Assembly (NCBI GenBank): GCA_964389025.1
Contig: CAYMCQ010000015.1
Span: 1-63,929, forward strand
Length of the DNA stretch: 63,929 nucleotides
Origin: CAYMCQ01 sp964389025
GTDB taxonomy: Bacteria; Verrucomicrobiota; Verrucomicrobiia; Limisphaerales; CAYMCQ01
Direction: 5' to 3'
Shown: positions 8,661 through 15,192 of the stretch, piece by piece
How positions within the stretch are numbered: the stretch's first letter is position 1
Layout: every line of letters starts with the position of its first letter
The notes under the pieces: generated by a model
Told to the model about the DNA's origin: nothing
Databases searched by the model: none
What the model saw: the letters and a program-made list of their open reading frames with translations, nothing else
Translations under genes and position numbers: made by a program

Positions 8661-9032
8661 GTGAACATGCCCCCTCCCGAACCAAAATTCTCCGAGCGCG
8701 TGCGCGTGATGTGCCGGCATCTGGACTTGATGGTTGAAGTCTTCGGCGAGGAACTCGGCTGCACGATGTTCCGCAAGGTCGCGCCGTGGTATTCCAAACG
8801 GTTCGGCCCGGCCAGCGAATTCAACAAGGGCGTCGTGCGCGTCTCGACCCGCGCGGAGTTCCACGACGTTCTGGAAAATTATTTGCGCTGGCGCGAGCAA
8901 TTCCTCGACGAGAACGGCGAACTGAAACCAAAATTCCAACCCGCGCCGATGGTTGCGTCATTCATGCAGGAGCCTGCGGTTGCGCAACGCGAACAAATTC
9001 CCGTGCCGAAGGGGCCTGTGGAAGCCTGGTAG
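8661..9032 (+). CDS. C-terminal helical domain of tRNA-dihydrouridine synthase
   Basis: This is the tRNA-binding helical domain of the dus gene above, in the same frame as 7818-8600. It reads ERVRVMCRHLDLMVEVFGEE, then MFRKVAPWYSKRFGP, which is typical of DusB C termini. Between the TAG at 8598 and this part there is no further stop. A GTG at 8661 and ATG at 8667 could start it separately, giving a 123-residue polypeptide that might complement the catalytic part. Otherwise it is the 3' half of a pseudogene. Confidence 0.75.
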   Translation: MNMPPPEPKFSERVRVMCRHLDLMVEVFGEELGCTMFRKVAPWYSKRFGPASEFNKGVVRVSTRAEFHDVLENYLRWREQFLDENGELKPKFQPAPMVASFMQEPAVAQREQIPVPKGPVEAW

Positions 9033-9082
9033 CCGCAAGATTTTGATTTGTCAGGCTCGCGCGGCTGCGGCTAAATCGGGGC

Positions 9083-9496
9083 ATGAACTCATTCACGGAC
9101 TTGCTTTTTCACGATGGAAAGTTTCTCGGCATCGAGTGGAGCGTCTGGAAAGTCATCGGCTGGACGGGCAACGTTGTTTTCTTTTCACGCTTCTTCGTGC
9201 AGTGGTATGCCACGGAGAAAAAGAAACAAGTCATCGTGCCAACCGCGTTCTGGTGGTTGAGCTTGACCGGCTCGCTTCTGCTCCTGAGCTATTCACTCCG
9301 TCAAAAAGATTCCGTTTTCATTTTTGCCTACGTGTTCACCTGGATTCCCTACATCCGCAACCTGGTCATCCAGAAGCGGCACAAGGAGGCGCATCTGGAT
9401 TGCGCGGGGTGCGGAACGGCCTGTCCGCCCCGGTCAAAATTTTGCTGCGAGTGCGGCGCGCGTCTGGGTGTCGTCGCGCGTGAACCCGGCGCGTGA
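9083..9496 (+). CDS. LAB_N-domain membrane protein with zinc ribbon
   Basis: A 137-residue protein. The first 95 residues match the small membrane domain found at the N terminus of some lipid-A-disaccharide synthases: WKVIGWTGNVVFFSRFFVQW, then FWWLSLTGSLLLLSYSL and YVFTWIPYIRNL, giving three membrane segments. The tail carries two CxxC pairs (CAGCGTAC and CCECGARL) that look like a zinc ribbon, an uncommon addition. It may take part in lipid carrier or lipid A handling; the function of the stand-alone domain is not established. Confidence 0.75.
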   Translation: MNSFTDLLFHDGKFLGIEWSVWKVIGWTGNVVFFSRFFVQWYATEKKKQVIVPTAFWWLSLTGSLLLLSYSLRQKDSVFIFAYVFTWIPYIRNLVIQKRHKEAHLDCAGCGTACPPRSKFCCECGARLGVVAREPGA

Positions 9497-9497
9497 G

Positions 9498-9884
9498 TTA
9501 TTTTTTTCCGGGCGCGGCTTTCGGAGCGGGCACGACGACTTGCTGCGCGGGTGCCTGATTTGGAAGGAAGCCATATTTCTCGAGGAGCGGATTCAAATCC
9601 GGATGCGTCTTCGCATAATTTTGCAGGTTGCTCACGAAGTGAAGGTAGATATTGCCCCTGACCTTCTCGTAGTCGTTGATCGCGCGTTGCGCCTCGGCTA
9701 ATTGCGAGTTCAAGCCACGCTTTTGCACCCACAGATAAACGAGCAATGAACCGCTCACCACGATCATCAAGGAAAGCGCGACTGAAACCAGCGACTGCAA
9801 CGAGCGAACTTGCTGTTCCAGTTCGCCTGCGGGTGAACTGCCGCTCAACGGGAGGGGATTGTTGCCGGAATTGTTCATGGTCAT
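9498..9884 (-). CDS. single-pass membrane protein of unknown function
   Basis: A 128-residue protein with a hydrophobic segment at about 34-52 (LVSVALSLMIVVSGSLLVYL), then a coiled-coil-like stretch and a Pro/Ala/Lys-rich tail. The region KTHPDLNPLLEKYGF resembles SRHPDVKPILQSVGL in the gene upstream, so the two are probably paralogues that arose by tandem duplication. The start overlaps the upstream stop by 4 bases. Confidence 0.6.
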   Translation of the reverse strand: MTMNNSGNNPLPLSGSSPAGELEQQVRSLQSLVSVALSLMIVVSGSLLVYLWVQKRGLNSQLAEAQRAINDYEKVRGNIYLHFVSNLQNYAKTHPDLNPLLEKYGFLPNQAPAQQVVVPAPKAAPGKK

Positions 9885-10156
9885 TTACCGGCTGGTTTCG
9901 GCGCCGGCGGCGCTGTTTGATCCAAACCTACCGACTGCAAAATCGGTTTTACGTCAGGATGGCGGCTGCTGTAATCCAACATTTCCTTGGCGAACGCCTG
10001 CATCAAGATGTCTTTGTTGTTGTAGAAAGCCGCCTTGGGCTGCACCCGGTGAAGCTTTCGGAGCGAAAGGGCGTAGGTGATGACAAACCACGCCGTCAGC
10101 AAGGCGGTGACGGCCAGGATTGCCGTCAAAGCTTTCTGCAAATTGTTCGTTTTCAT
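9881..10156 (-). CDS. small membrane protein, paralogue of the next gene
   Basis: A 91-residue protein starting at ATG 10156 (MKTNNLQKAL) with one membrane helix (LTAILAVTALLTAWFVITYA), a short soluble part and a Pro/Ala/Lys tail. It shares the HPDxxPxLxxxG motif and layout with the downstream gene, with which it overlaps by 4 bases (ATGA). Function unknown. Confidence 0.6.
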   Translation of the reverse strand: MKTNNLQKALTAILAVTALLTAWFVITYALSLRKLHRVQPKAAFYNNKDILMQAFAKEMLDYSSRHPDVKPILQSVGLDQTAPPAPKPAGK

Positions 10157-10293
10157 AAAGCGCGCTGAATTTACCGGCTGCAACGAAGTTGTCCATGTTG
10201 ATTTTGAAATTCGGAGATTGCTTGATTTTATCCGATGGCAGGGGCAATTTTCGCGGCGAAGGAACAGTCCTTTTATTTAACGAAGCGCGGCTC

Positions 10294-10512
10294 ATGGCCA
10301 AAGAAGAACCTATCGAATTGACAGGCGCTGTCACTCAAGTGCTGCCCGGCACGATGTTCCGCGTCGCGCTGCCCAACGGCCACGAAATCCTCGCCCACAT
10401 CTCCGGCAAGATGCGCAAAAACTTCATCCGCATCAGCGTCGGCGACAAGGTCAACGTCGAAATGTCCCCCTACGATCTCGGCAAGGCGCGCATCACTTTC
10501 CGGCATAGCTGA
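10294..10512 (+). CDS. infA: translation initiation factor IF-1
   Basis: A 72-residue S1/OB-fold protein beginning MAKEEPIELTGAVTQVLPG, with FRVALPNGHEILAHISGKMR and VNVEMSPYDLGKARI. IF-1 binds the ribosomal A site during initiation. Start chosen at ATG 10294; the upstream in-frame extension is not conserved. It stands alone and a palindrome follows it. Confidence 0.95.
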   Translation: MAKEEPIELTGAVTQVLPGTMFRVALPNGHEILAHISGKMRKNFIRISVGDKVNVEMSPYDLGKARITFRHS

Positions 10513-10592
10513 AGTTTCAAGTTTCAAGTGTTCAGTTTTCAGAAAAACATTCTGCGTTTTATGAAAACTTGAAACTGAAAACTGAAAACTTC
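10511..10592. repeat. palindromic repeat after infA (family K)
   Basis: Left part 10511-10541 (tandem gtttcaa/gttttca units) is inverted relative to 10562-10592. It begins at the infA stop and could act as its transcript end. Similar units occur at 62932-62962. Confidence 0.6.
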
Positions 10593-10625
10593 CATCCGTG
10601 TTCCCTTTGTGGCTGAATTACCGCC

Positions 10626-12023
10626 ATGCGAATCCACTTTTTCGGCGCAACCCGAACCACGACCGGCTCATTGTATCTCCTGGAAATCAACGGGCGAAAA
10701 CTGCTGCTCGAATGCGGGCTGTTTCAAGGCAGGCGCGATGAATCCATCGAGCGCAACCGGAATTTTCCATTCGATCCAAAGCAGCTCGACGCCGTCGTTT
10801 TGAGCCACGCGCACATTGATCATTGCGGCAATCTGCCGAACCTTTGCGCGCGAGGCTACGAAGGAAATATTTATTGCACCTTCGCCACGCGCGATCTCGC
10901 GGCCATCATGCTTGAAGATTCCGCCGGGATTCAGCGGGACGACGCCGCGTTCATTTCAAAAAAGCGCGCGAAACAAAAACTGCCTCCAGTCCAGCCGCTC
11001 TACACCGAAACCGACGCGGAAAAAGCGGTCCGCCAGTTTGTGACAATCAATTACGACCGGCCAATATCCGTGCTGGACGGCGTCACGGTCACGTTTCGCG
11101 ACGCCGGACACATTCTTGGCGCAGCGCAGGTGATTCTGGACATTCAGGACGGCTCGCGAAAATTTCGTTATCTGTTCAGCGGCGACATTGGCCGAGGCAA
11201 CGACGACATTCTTCGCAACCCACAGCCGGTTGAAAACGTGGATTATTTTCAGGTCGAGAGCACATACGGCGGACGCGAACACACCTCGCCGCCGGGCGCC
11301 ATCACGCATCTGGCGCAGATTGTCCGCGATACTCTGGTCGAGCGCAAAGGCAAGGTCATCATCCCGTCGTTTTCCGTTGGCCGCACGCAGCAGATCGTCT
11401 ATTCGCTTCACCGCCTCGCGCTCGACGGCCAGTTGCCCAAAGTCCAGATCTTCGTGGACAGCCCGTTGAGCGTGAACGCCACGGAAATTTACCGCCTCCA
11501 TCCCGAATGTTTCAACGAGACCATCTACAAATTTCTCCGCGAAAAAGAAAATCCGTTCGGCATGGAAAATCTCACCTACATCCGCGAAGTGGCGCATTCA
11601 ATGAAACTCAACGAACTTGCAGACCCGGCCATCATCATCAGCGCGTCAGGCATGGCCGAGGCCGGACGCATCCGCCACCATCTGAAAAACAACATCGGCG
11701 ATCCAAAGAACTTGATTCTGTTCATCGGCTATTGCGCCGAGCATACGCTTGGCGCGCAGATTGTGTCGGGGCAGAATCCCGTCAACATTTTCGGCGAACC
11801 CCATCAAGTCCGCGCAAAAGTTGTTTCACTGGATTCCTTTTCCGGCCACGCGGACAAGAATGAATTGCGGCGTTACGTCGAAGGAATTTCCGGCGACATC
11901 AAAAAAATCTTCTGCATCCATGGCGAGGAATCCCAATGCCTCACCCACGCGGAAACCTTGCGCGCGATGAAACCCAAAGCCGAGATCATCGTGCCGGAAT
12001 ACAGGCAGATGGTGGAGATTTGA
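10626..12023 (+). CDS. MBL-fold beta-CASP hydrolase (RNase-like)
   Basis: A 465-residue metallo-beta-lactamase-fold protein of the beta-CASP group, whose members cleave RNA. Metal ligands are visible in HAHIDHCGNLP, DAGHILGAAQV and the SGDIG region; the beta-CASP part has SFSVGRTQQIVYSLHRLA, ISASGMAEAGRIRHHLKN and FSGHADKNELRRYV, and the end has CIHGEE. It is probably an mRNA 3'-end/exonuclease-type enzyme as in YSH1-like bacterial proteins. Its last 86 bases are duplicated downstream of the ParDE pair. Confidence 0.85.
   Translation: MRIHFFGATRTTTGSLYLLEINGRKLLLECGLFQGRRDESIERNRNFPFDPKQLDAVVLSHAHIDHCGNLPNLCARGYEGNIYCTFATRDLAAIMLEDSAGIQRDDAAFISKKRAKQKLPPVQPLYTETDAEKAVRQFVTINYDRPISVLDGVTVTFRDAGHILGAAQVILDIQDGSRKFRYLFSGDIGRGNDDILRNPQPVENVDYFQVESTYGGREHTSPPGAITHLAQIVRDTLVERKGKVIIPSFSVGRTQQIVYSLHRLALDGQLPKVQIFVDSPLSVNATEIYRLHPECFNETIYKFLREKENPFGMENLTYIREVAHSMKLNELADPAIIISASGMAEAGRIRHHLKNNIGDPKNLILFIGYCAEHTLGAQIVSGQNPVNIFGEPHQVRAKVVSLDSFSGHADKNELRRYVEGISGDIKKIFCIHGEESQCLTHAETLRAMKPKAEIIVPEYRQMVEI
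11938..12023 (+). repeat. left copy of 86-bp duplication flanking ParDE
   Basis: The last 86 bases of the beta-CASP gene including its stop. The right copy is 12642-12727. The two differ at about six positions by eye, so the duplication is not recent. Confidence 0.85.
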
Positions 12024-12070
12024 TGAATAACGGCTATTGACACCTAATGTTATTCCGCCAGATTGGTTCC

Positions 12071-12334
12071 ATGAATGTCGCCTTGAGCAAATACTACGAA
12101 GACATGATTGGAGATTTGATTGAAAGCGGGCGCTACGGAAATTCGAGCGAAGTCGTGCGTGCCGGTTTGCGCGCGTTGGAAAAAGCCGAGCAACAGGCTG
12201 CCTTGAACGTTCCTGATCTGGACAGGAAGCTTCTCGCTGGCGTTCGCAGTCCAGCCAGGCCGTTGACCGACGCCGACTTTGATCGCATCCGGAGCCACAC
12301 CCGCCGGAAACTCAAGGAACTTGAAGCCGCTTAA
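12071..12334 (+). CDS. parD: ParD-type antitoxin
   Basis: An 87-residue ribbon-helix-helix protein: NVALSKYYEDMIGDLIESG, then YGNSSEVVRAGLRALEKAE, the usual ParD DNA-binding core, followed by an acidic/basic C-terminal tail that would wrap the toxin. It is followed by a ParE-like gene overlapping by 14 bases. ParD proteins normally repress their own promoter; a TTGACA box lies at 12037-12042. Start chosen at ATG 12071. Confidence 0.85.
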   Translation: MNVALSKYYEDMIGDLIESGRYGNSSEVVRAGLRALEKAEQQAALNVPDLDRKLLAGVRSPARPLTDADFDRIRSHTRRKLKELEAA

Positions 12335-12641
12335 AATCATCCGTGCTGGGGAGGCGATTCACGACATCGCGGACATCCATTTGTTCATCGCGGTGGAAAA
12401 TCCTGACGCCGCCGAAAGATTTCTCGCCGCGCTGCGATCAAGTGTCCGCACGCTGGCGCAATGGCCGGAAATCGGGCCGCGCTATCAATCCAATCGCGCC
12501 GAACTTGCAGGATTGCGTTTCTGGCCGGTGCGGCGTTTCACGAATTATCTGATTTTCTATCGCGTGATTGAAAAGTCCGGCCAATTGCATATCGTCCGCG
12601 TTCTTCATGGTGCGCGGGACGTTCCGCAAGTTTTGGGTTGA
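12321..12641 (+). CDS. parE: ParE/RelE-superfamily toxin
   Basis: A 106-residue toxin of the ParE type: IRAGEAIHDIADIHLFIAV, then AERFLAALRSSVRTLAQWPEIG and RRFTNYLIFYRV with a final HIVRVLHGARDV. ParE proteins poison DNA gyrase; this is inferred from family. TTG 12321 overlaps the antitoxin end and gives the usual N terminus; the frame is open a little further upstream. Its TGA (12639-12641) is followed at once by a copy of the beta-CASP gene's 3' end. Confidence 0.8.
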   Translation: MKPLKIIRAGEAIHDIADIHLFIAVENPDAAERFLAALRSSVRTLAQWPEIGPRYQSNRAELAGLRFWPVRRFTNYLIFYRVIEKSGQLHIVRVLHGARDVPQVLG

Positions 12642-12727
12642 GCCTCGCCCACGTGGAAACCTTGCGCGCGATGAAACCCAAAGCCGAAGTCATCGTGCCG
12701 GGATACAGGCAGATGGTGGAGATTTAA
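12642..12727 (+). repeat. right copy of 86-bp duplication flanking ParDE
   Basis: Copy of 11938-12023, beginning directly after the ParE stop codon and ending with a TAA where the original has TGA. It encodes HVETLRAMKPKAEVIVPGYR, a near copy of the C terminus of the beta-CASP protein. It probably marks the boundary of an inserted toxin-antitoxin module. Confidence 0.85.
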
Positions 12728-12745
12728 CCCGCCGCCACGGTAACT

Positions 12746-13693
12746 TCAAAGCGGCGCGGCGGCGGACATCTTTGCAAGGAGCCGGTCGTTCAATTCTTTG
12801 GCGGGATTGTGCCCGGCGGCTTTGAGTTTCGTTTGGAATGCCGCCACTTCGATGAGCCGCGCCAGATCGCGCCCGGGCCGGACGGGAATGACGATATGGG
12901 GGATTTTGATTCCCAAAACCTCGACGAATTGCTCCTCCATACCGAGGCGGTCAACGTCCTCGACTCCGTTCCAGTCTTTCAACGTGACTACGAGATCCAC
13001 GCGCTTCTCGTGGCGGATGCTTTTGACGCCGAACATCGCGGCGACATTGATGATGCCGATGCCGCGCACTTCCATGTGGTTGCGGGTCAATTCCGCGCTC
13101 GTGCCCATGACTTCGCGCCCATCCACGAGTGTGACTTTCGTGATGTCGTCGGCCACGAGGCTGTAACCGCGTTCGATGAGCGCAAGGACAGTCTCACTTT
13201 TGCCGATGCCGCTTTCGCCGCGAATGACCACGCCGATGCCGAGGATGTCCACCATGCTGCCCATCTCGCTGCCGTGCGGCGCGAACATCATTTCGAGCGC
13301 AAGCGTGGCGAGGTTGATGAACTTCATCGTGATGAGCGGGCATTGGAAGATCGGAACGTCCACCTTCTCGGCGGCCTTCAAAAAAAGCTTGTCCGGCCTC
13401 AAGCCGCGGCTGAAAACAACGCAGGGAATTTTGTAGGAGAACAGGGTTTCGTAACGCGCCCTGCGATCCTCATGGTCGAGCGACTTGATGAAATAAGCCT
13501 CGGCGTTGCCGATGACCTGCACGCGTTTGCTCGCAAAATATTTCGTGAAGCCGGACAGCGCGAGACCGGGGCGGTTGACCGTAGGCTCGCGGATGATGCG
13601 CTTGAGTCCGCCGGCACCGGCGACAAGTTTCAATTCCAGCGCGCTGGATTGCTCGGTGTAAAACCGCTCGACTGTGACAATGTCGCGTTGCAT
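12746..13693 (-). CDS. hprK: HPr kinase/phosphorylase
   Basis: A 315-residue bifunctional kinase/phosphorylase that acts on a Ser of HPr. The N-terminal domain is followed by the P-loop GESGIGKSE near residue 155 and the family signature MEVRGIGIINVAAMFG plus RPGRDLARLIEVAA. In many Verrucomicrobia and Proteobacteria it sits near lptA/lptB, as here, even when sugar PTS transport is absent, so it likely serves a regulatory role. No ptsH is in the window. Confidence 0.95.
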   Translation of the reverse strand: MQRDIVTVERFYTEQSSALELKLVAGAGGLKRIIREPTVNRPGLALSGFTKYFASKRVQVIGNAEAYFIKSLDHEDRRARYETLFSYKIPCVVFSRGLRPDKLFLKAAEKVDVPIFQCPLITMKFINLATLALEMMFAPHGSEMGSMVDILGIGVVIRGESGIGKSETVLALIERGYSLVADDITKVTLVDGREVMGTSAELTRNHMEVRGIGIINVAAMFGVKSIRHEKRVDLVVTLKDWNGVEDVDRLGMEEQFVEVLGIKIPHIVIPVRPGRDLARLIEVAAFQTKLKAAGHNPAKELNDRLLAKMSAAAPL

Positions 13694-13741
13694 GGCCTTA
13701 GCGTGAAACGCCTCGCGCGAAACGTCCAGTGGATTCTGTTT

Positions 13742-14368
13742 TCAAGAAAGCTTCCTGAGCAATCGTCGGACGAATGCCCGCGATGGCGGCGGCGCGAAAA
13801 TCCGCTCGAGTTTCGTTCGTTGCGCCGCTCCATTAGCCACCCGGTCGCCTGCGTTCACGACGATGGCCTGCCGCGCGCCTTCCCAAACCGCGAAATCCAC
13901 GGTGGAATTGCCGGCGTAATCGAATCCGCGCTCGCCGAATCGTTCCGTGAGCGCCTTGAGTTTGTTGTGACCGCGAAGATTGGTTTTGCCGTCGCTGGCG
14001 AGAACATCGTCGAAAATTCCGACGTGGTCGGCAACCGGCTTTGCCATCGCGCGGTCGGATGCCGTGACGAGAATCAATTTGCGCCCGCCACGTTTTGCTT
14101 CGCGGAGAAACGCGATGAATTCCTCGTTGTAAGGAAGCGTTGCAGCATCAATTTTTACCCGCGCTGCGAGTTGTTGTTTCAGAAACGCGCGCCCACGCGC
14201 CCACCAACAGAGGACGGCGGGCAGGTAAAACGGATTGCGCGTCAGCAGGCGGACCAGAGATTCCCACATCATGTCCGTCTTGATGAGCGTGCCGTCCAAA
14301 TCCACGCAAAGCGGAATGGCTGACTCGCCGGTTGCGGGCCGCGATGATTGTTCGATGCGCATGTTCAC
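13742..14368 (-). CDS. HAD-family hydrolase
   Basis: A 208-residue haloacid-dehalogenase-like phosphatase with motif I DLDGTL (nucleophile Asp), motif II LVTASD, the motif III Lys in GHNKLKAL and DYAGNSTVD for motif IV. The region TDMMWESLVRLLTRNPF with ARGRAFLKQQLA resembles the HAD domain that is fused to UbiA prenyltransferases in some bacteria; here it stands alone. The substrate is unknown. It lies between hprK and lptB. Confidence 0.8.
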   Translation of the reverse strand: MNMRIEQSSRPATGESAIPLCVDLDGTLIKTDMMWESLVRLLTRNPFYLPAVLCWWARGRAFLKQQLAARVKIDAATLPYNEEFIAFLREAKRGGRKLILVTASDRAMAKPVADHVGIFDDVLASDGKTNLRGHNKLKALTERFGERGFDYAGNSTVDFAVWEGARQAIVVNAGDRVANGAAQRTKLERIFAPPPSRAFVRRLLRKLS

Positions 14369-14397
14369 GCTCCTGCTGTGACCGCACGAAGGCCTTG

Positions 14398-15192
14398 CTA
14401 TAAATTAAATTCCGGCCCCAAATAAATTTCCCGCGCCCTGGGATCATTGACCAGTTGCTCCGCGTCGCCTTCGTAAACCACTTCGCCCTTGTGAATCAAA
14501 TACGCGCGGTCAATGAGCTTGAGCGTTTCGCGCACGTTGTGGTCGGTGATCAGAATTCCCAGGCCGCGCTCCTTCAATCGCCGCACGATTTTTTGCACTT
14601 CGTAAACGGCGATGGGGTCAATGCCGCTGAACGGCTCGTCGAGCAAAAGCAGTTTCGGGCTTGTGACGAGCGCGCGCGTGATTTCAAGTCGGCGCTTTTC
14701 GCCGCCGCTCAACGTGTAGGCTTTGTTTTTGGCGAGCGGGGCCAAATCCAGTTCATCGAGCAAATATTTCAGGCGGACGGCGCGTTCTTTTTCGCTGACT
14801 TCGCATGTTTCCAGAATCGCGAGGATGTTTTCCTCGACGGTCAGCTTGCGAAAAACCGACGGCTCTTGCGTCAGGTAACCGATGCCCAGCCGCGCGCGCT
14901 TGTGCATCGGCAGGCGCGTGATTTTTTTGTCTCTGAACGTGACGACCCCCGACTCCGGTTTGATGAGGCCGACGATGATGTTGAAGGTCGTGGTCTTGCC
15001 TGCGCCGTTCGGCCCGAGCAGGCCGACGATTTCGCCCGGTGCCACGCTGATGGTCACACCGTTGACGACGCGGCGGTTGCGGTATTCCTTGACCAGCTTT
15101 TCGGCTTTGAGGAACTGGCCGTTCAGCCCGGTCGCAATGTCTGCGCCGGAATCTGGTTTCGCCAGCGACGGTTTTGTCTCGGTCGGCTTCAC
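14398..15192 (-). CDS. lptB: LPS export ABC transporter ATP-binding protein
   Basis: A 264-residue ATPase that powers LptFG-driven extraction of lipopolysaccharide from the inner membrane. Walker A GPNGAGKTT, signature LSGGEKRRLEITRAL and Walker B LLLDEPFSGIDP are intact; the family motif LTQEPSVFRKLTVEENI is present. An extra 25 or so residues precede the usual start. It overlaps the upstream LptA-like gene by 4 bases (15189-15192), supporting one transcript. Confidence 0.93.
   Translation of the reverse strand: MKPTETKPSLAKPDSGADIATGLNGQFLKAEKLVKEYRNRRVVNGVTISVAPGEIVGLLGPNGAGKTTTFNIIVGLIKPESGVVTFRDKKITRLPMHKRARLGIGYLTQEPSVFRKLTVEENILAILETCEVSEKERAVRLKYLLDELDLAPLAKNKAYTLSGGEKRRLEITRALVTSPKLLLLDEPFSGIDPIAVYEVQKIVRRLKERGLGILITDHNVRETLKLIDRAYLIHKGEVVYEGDAEQLVNDPRAREIYLGPEFNL

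Noticed and set aside
8434..8939. Overlapping minus-strand ORFs in the dus region
   Set aside because: They are shadows of the conserved dus reading frame.
12809..14323. A 504-residue plus-strand ORF opposite hprK and the HAD gene
   Set aside because: It is antisense to hprK, whose P-loop and signature are clear.
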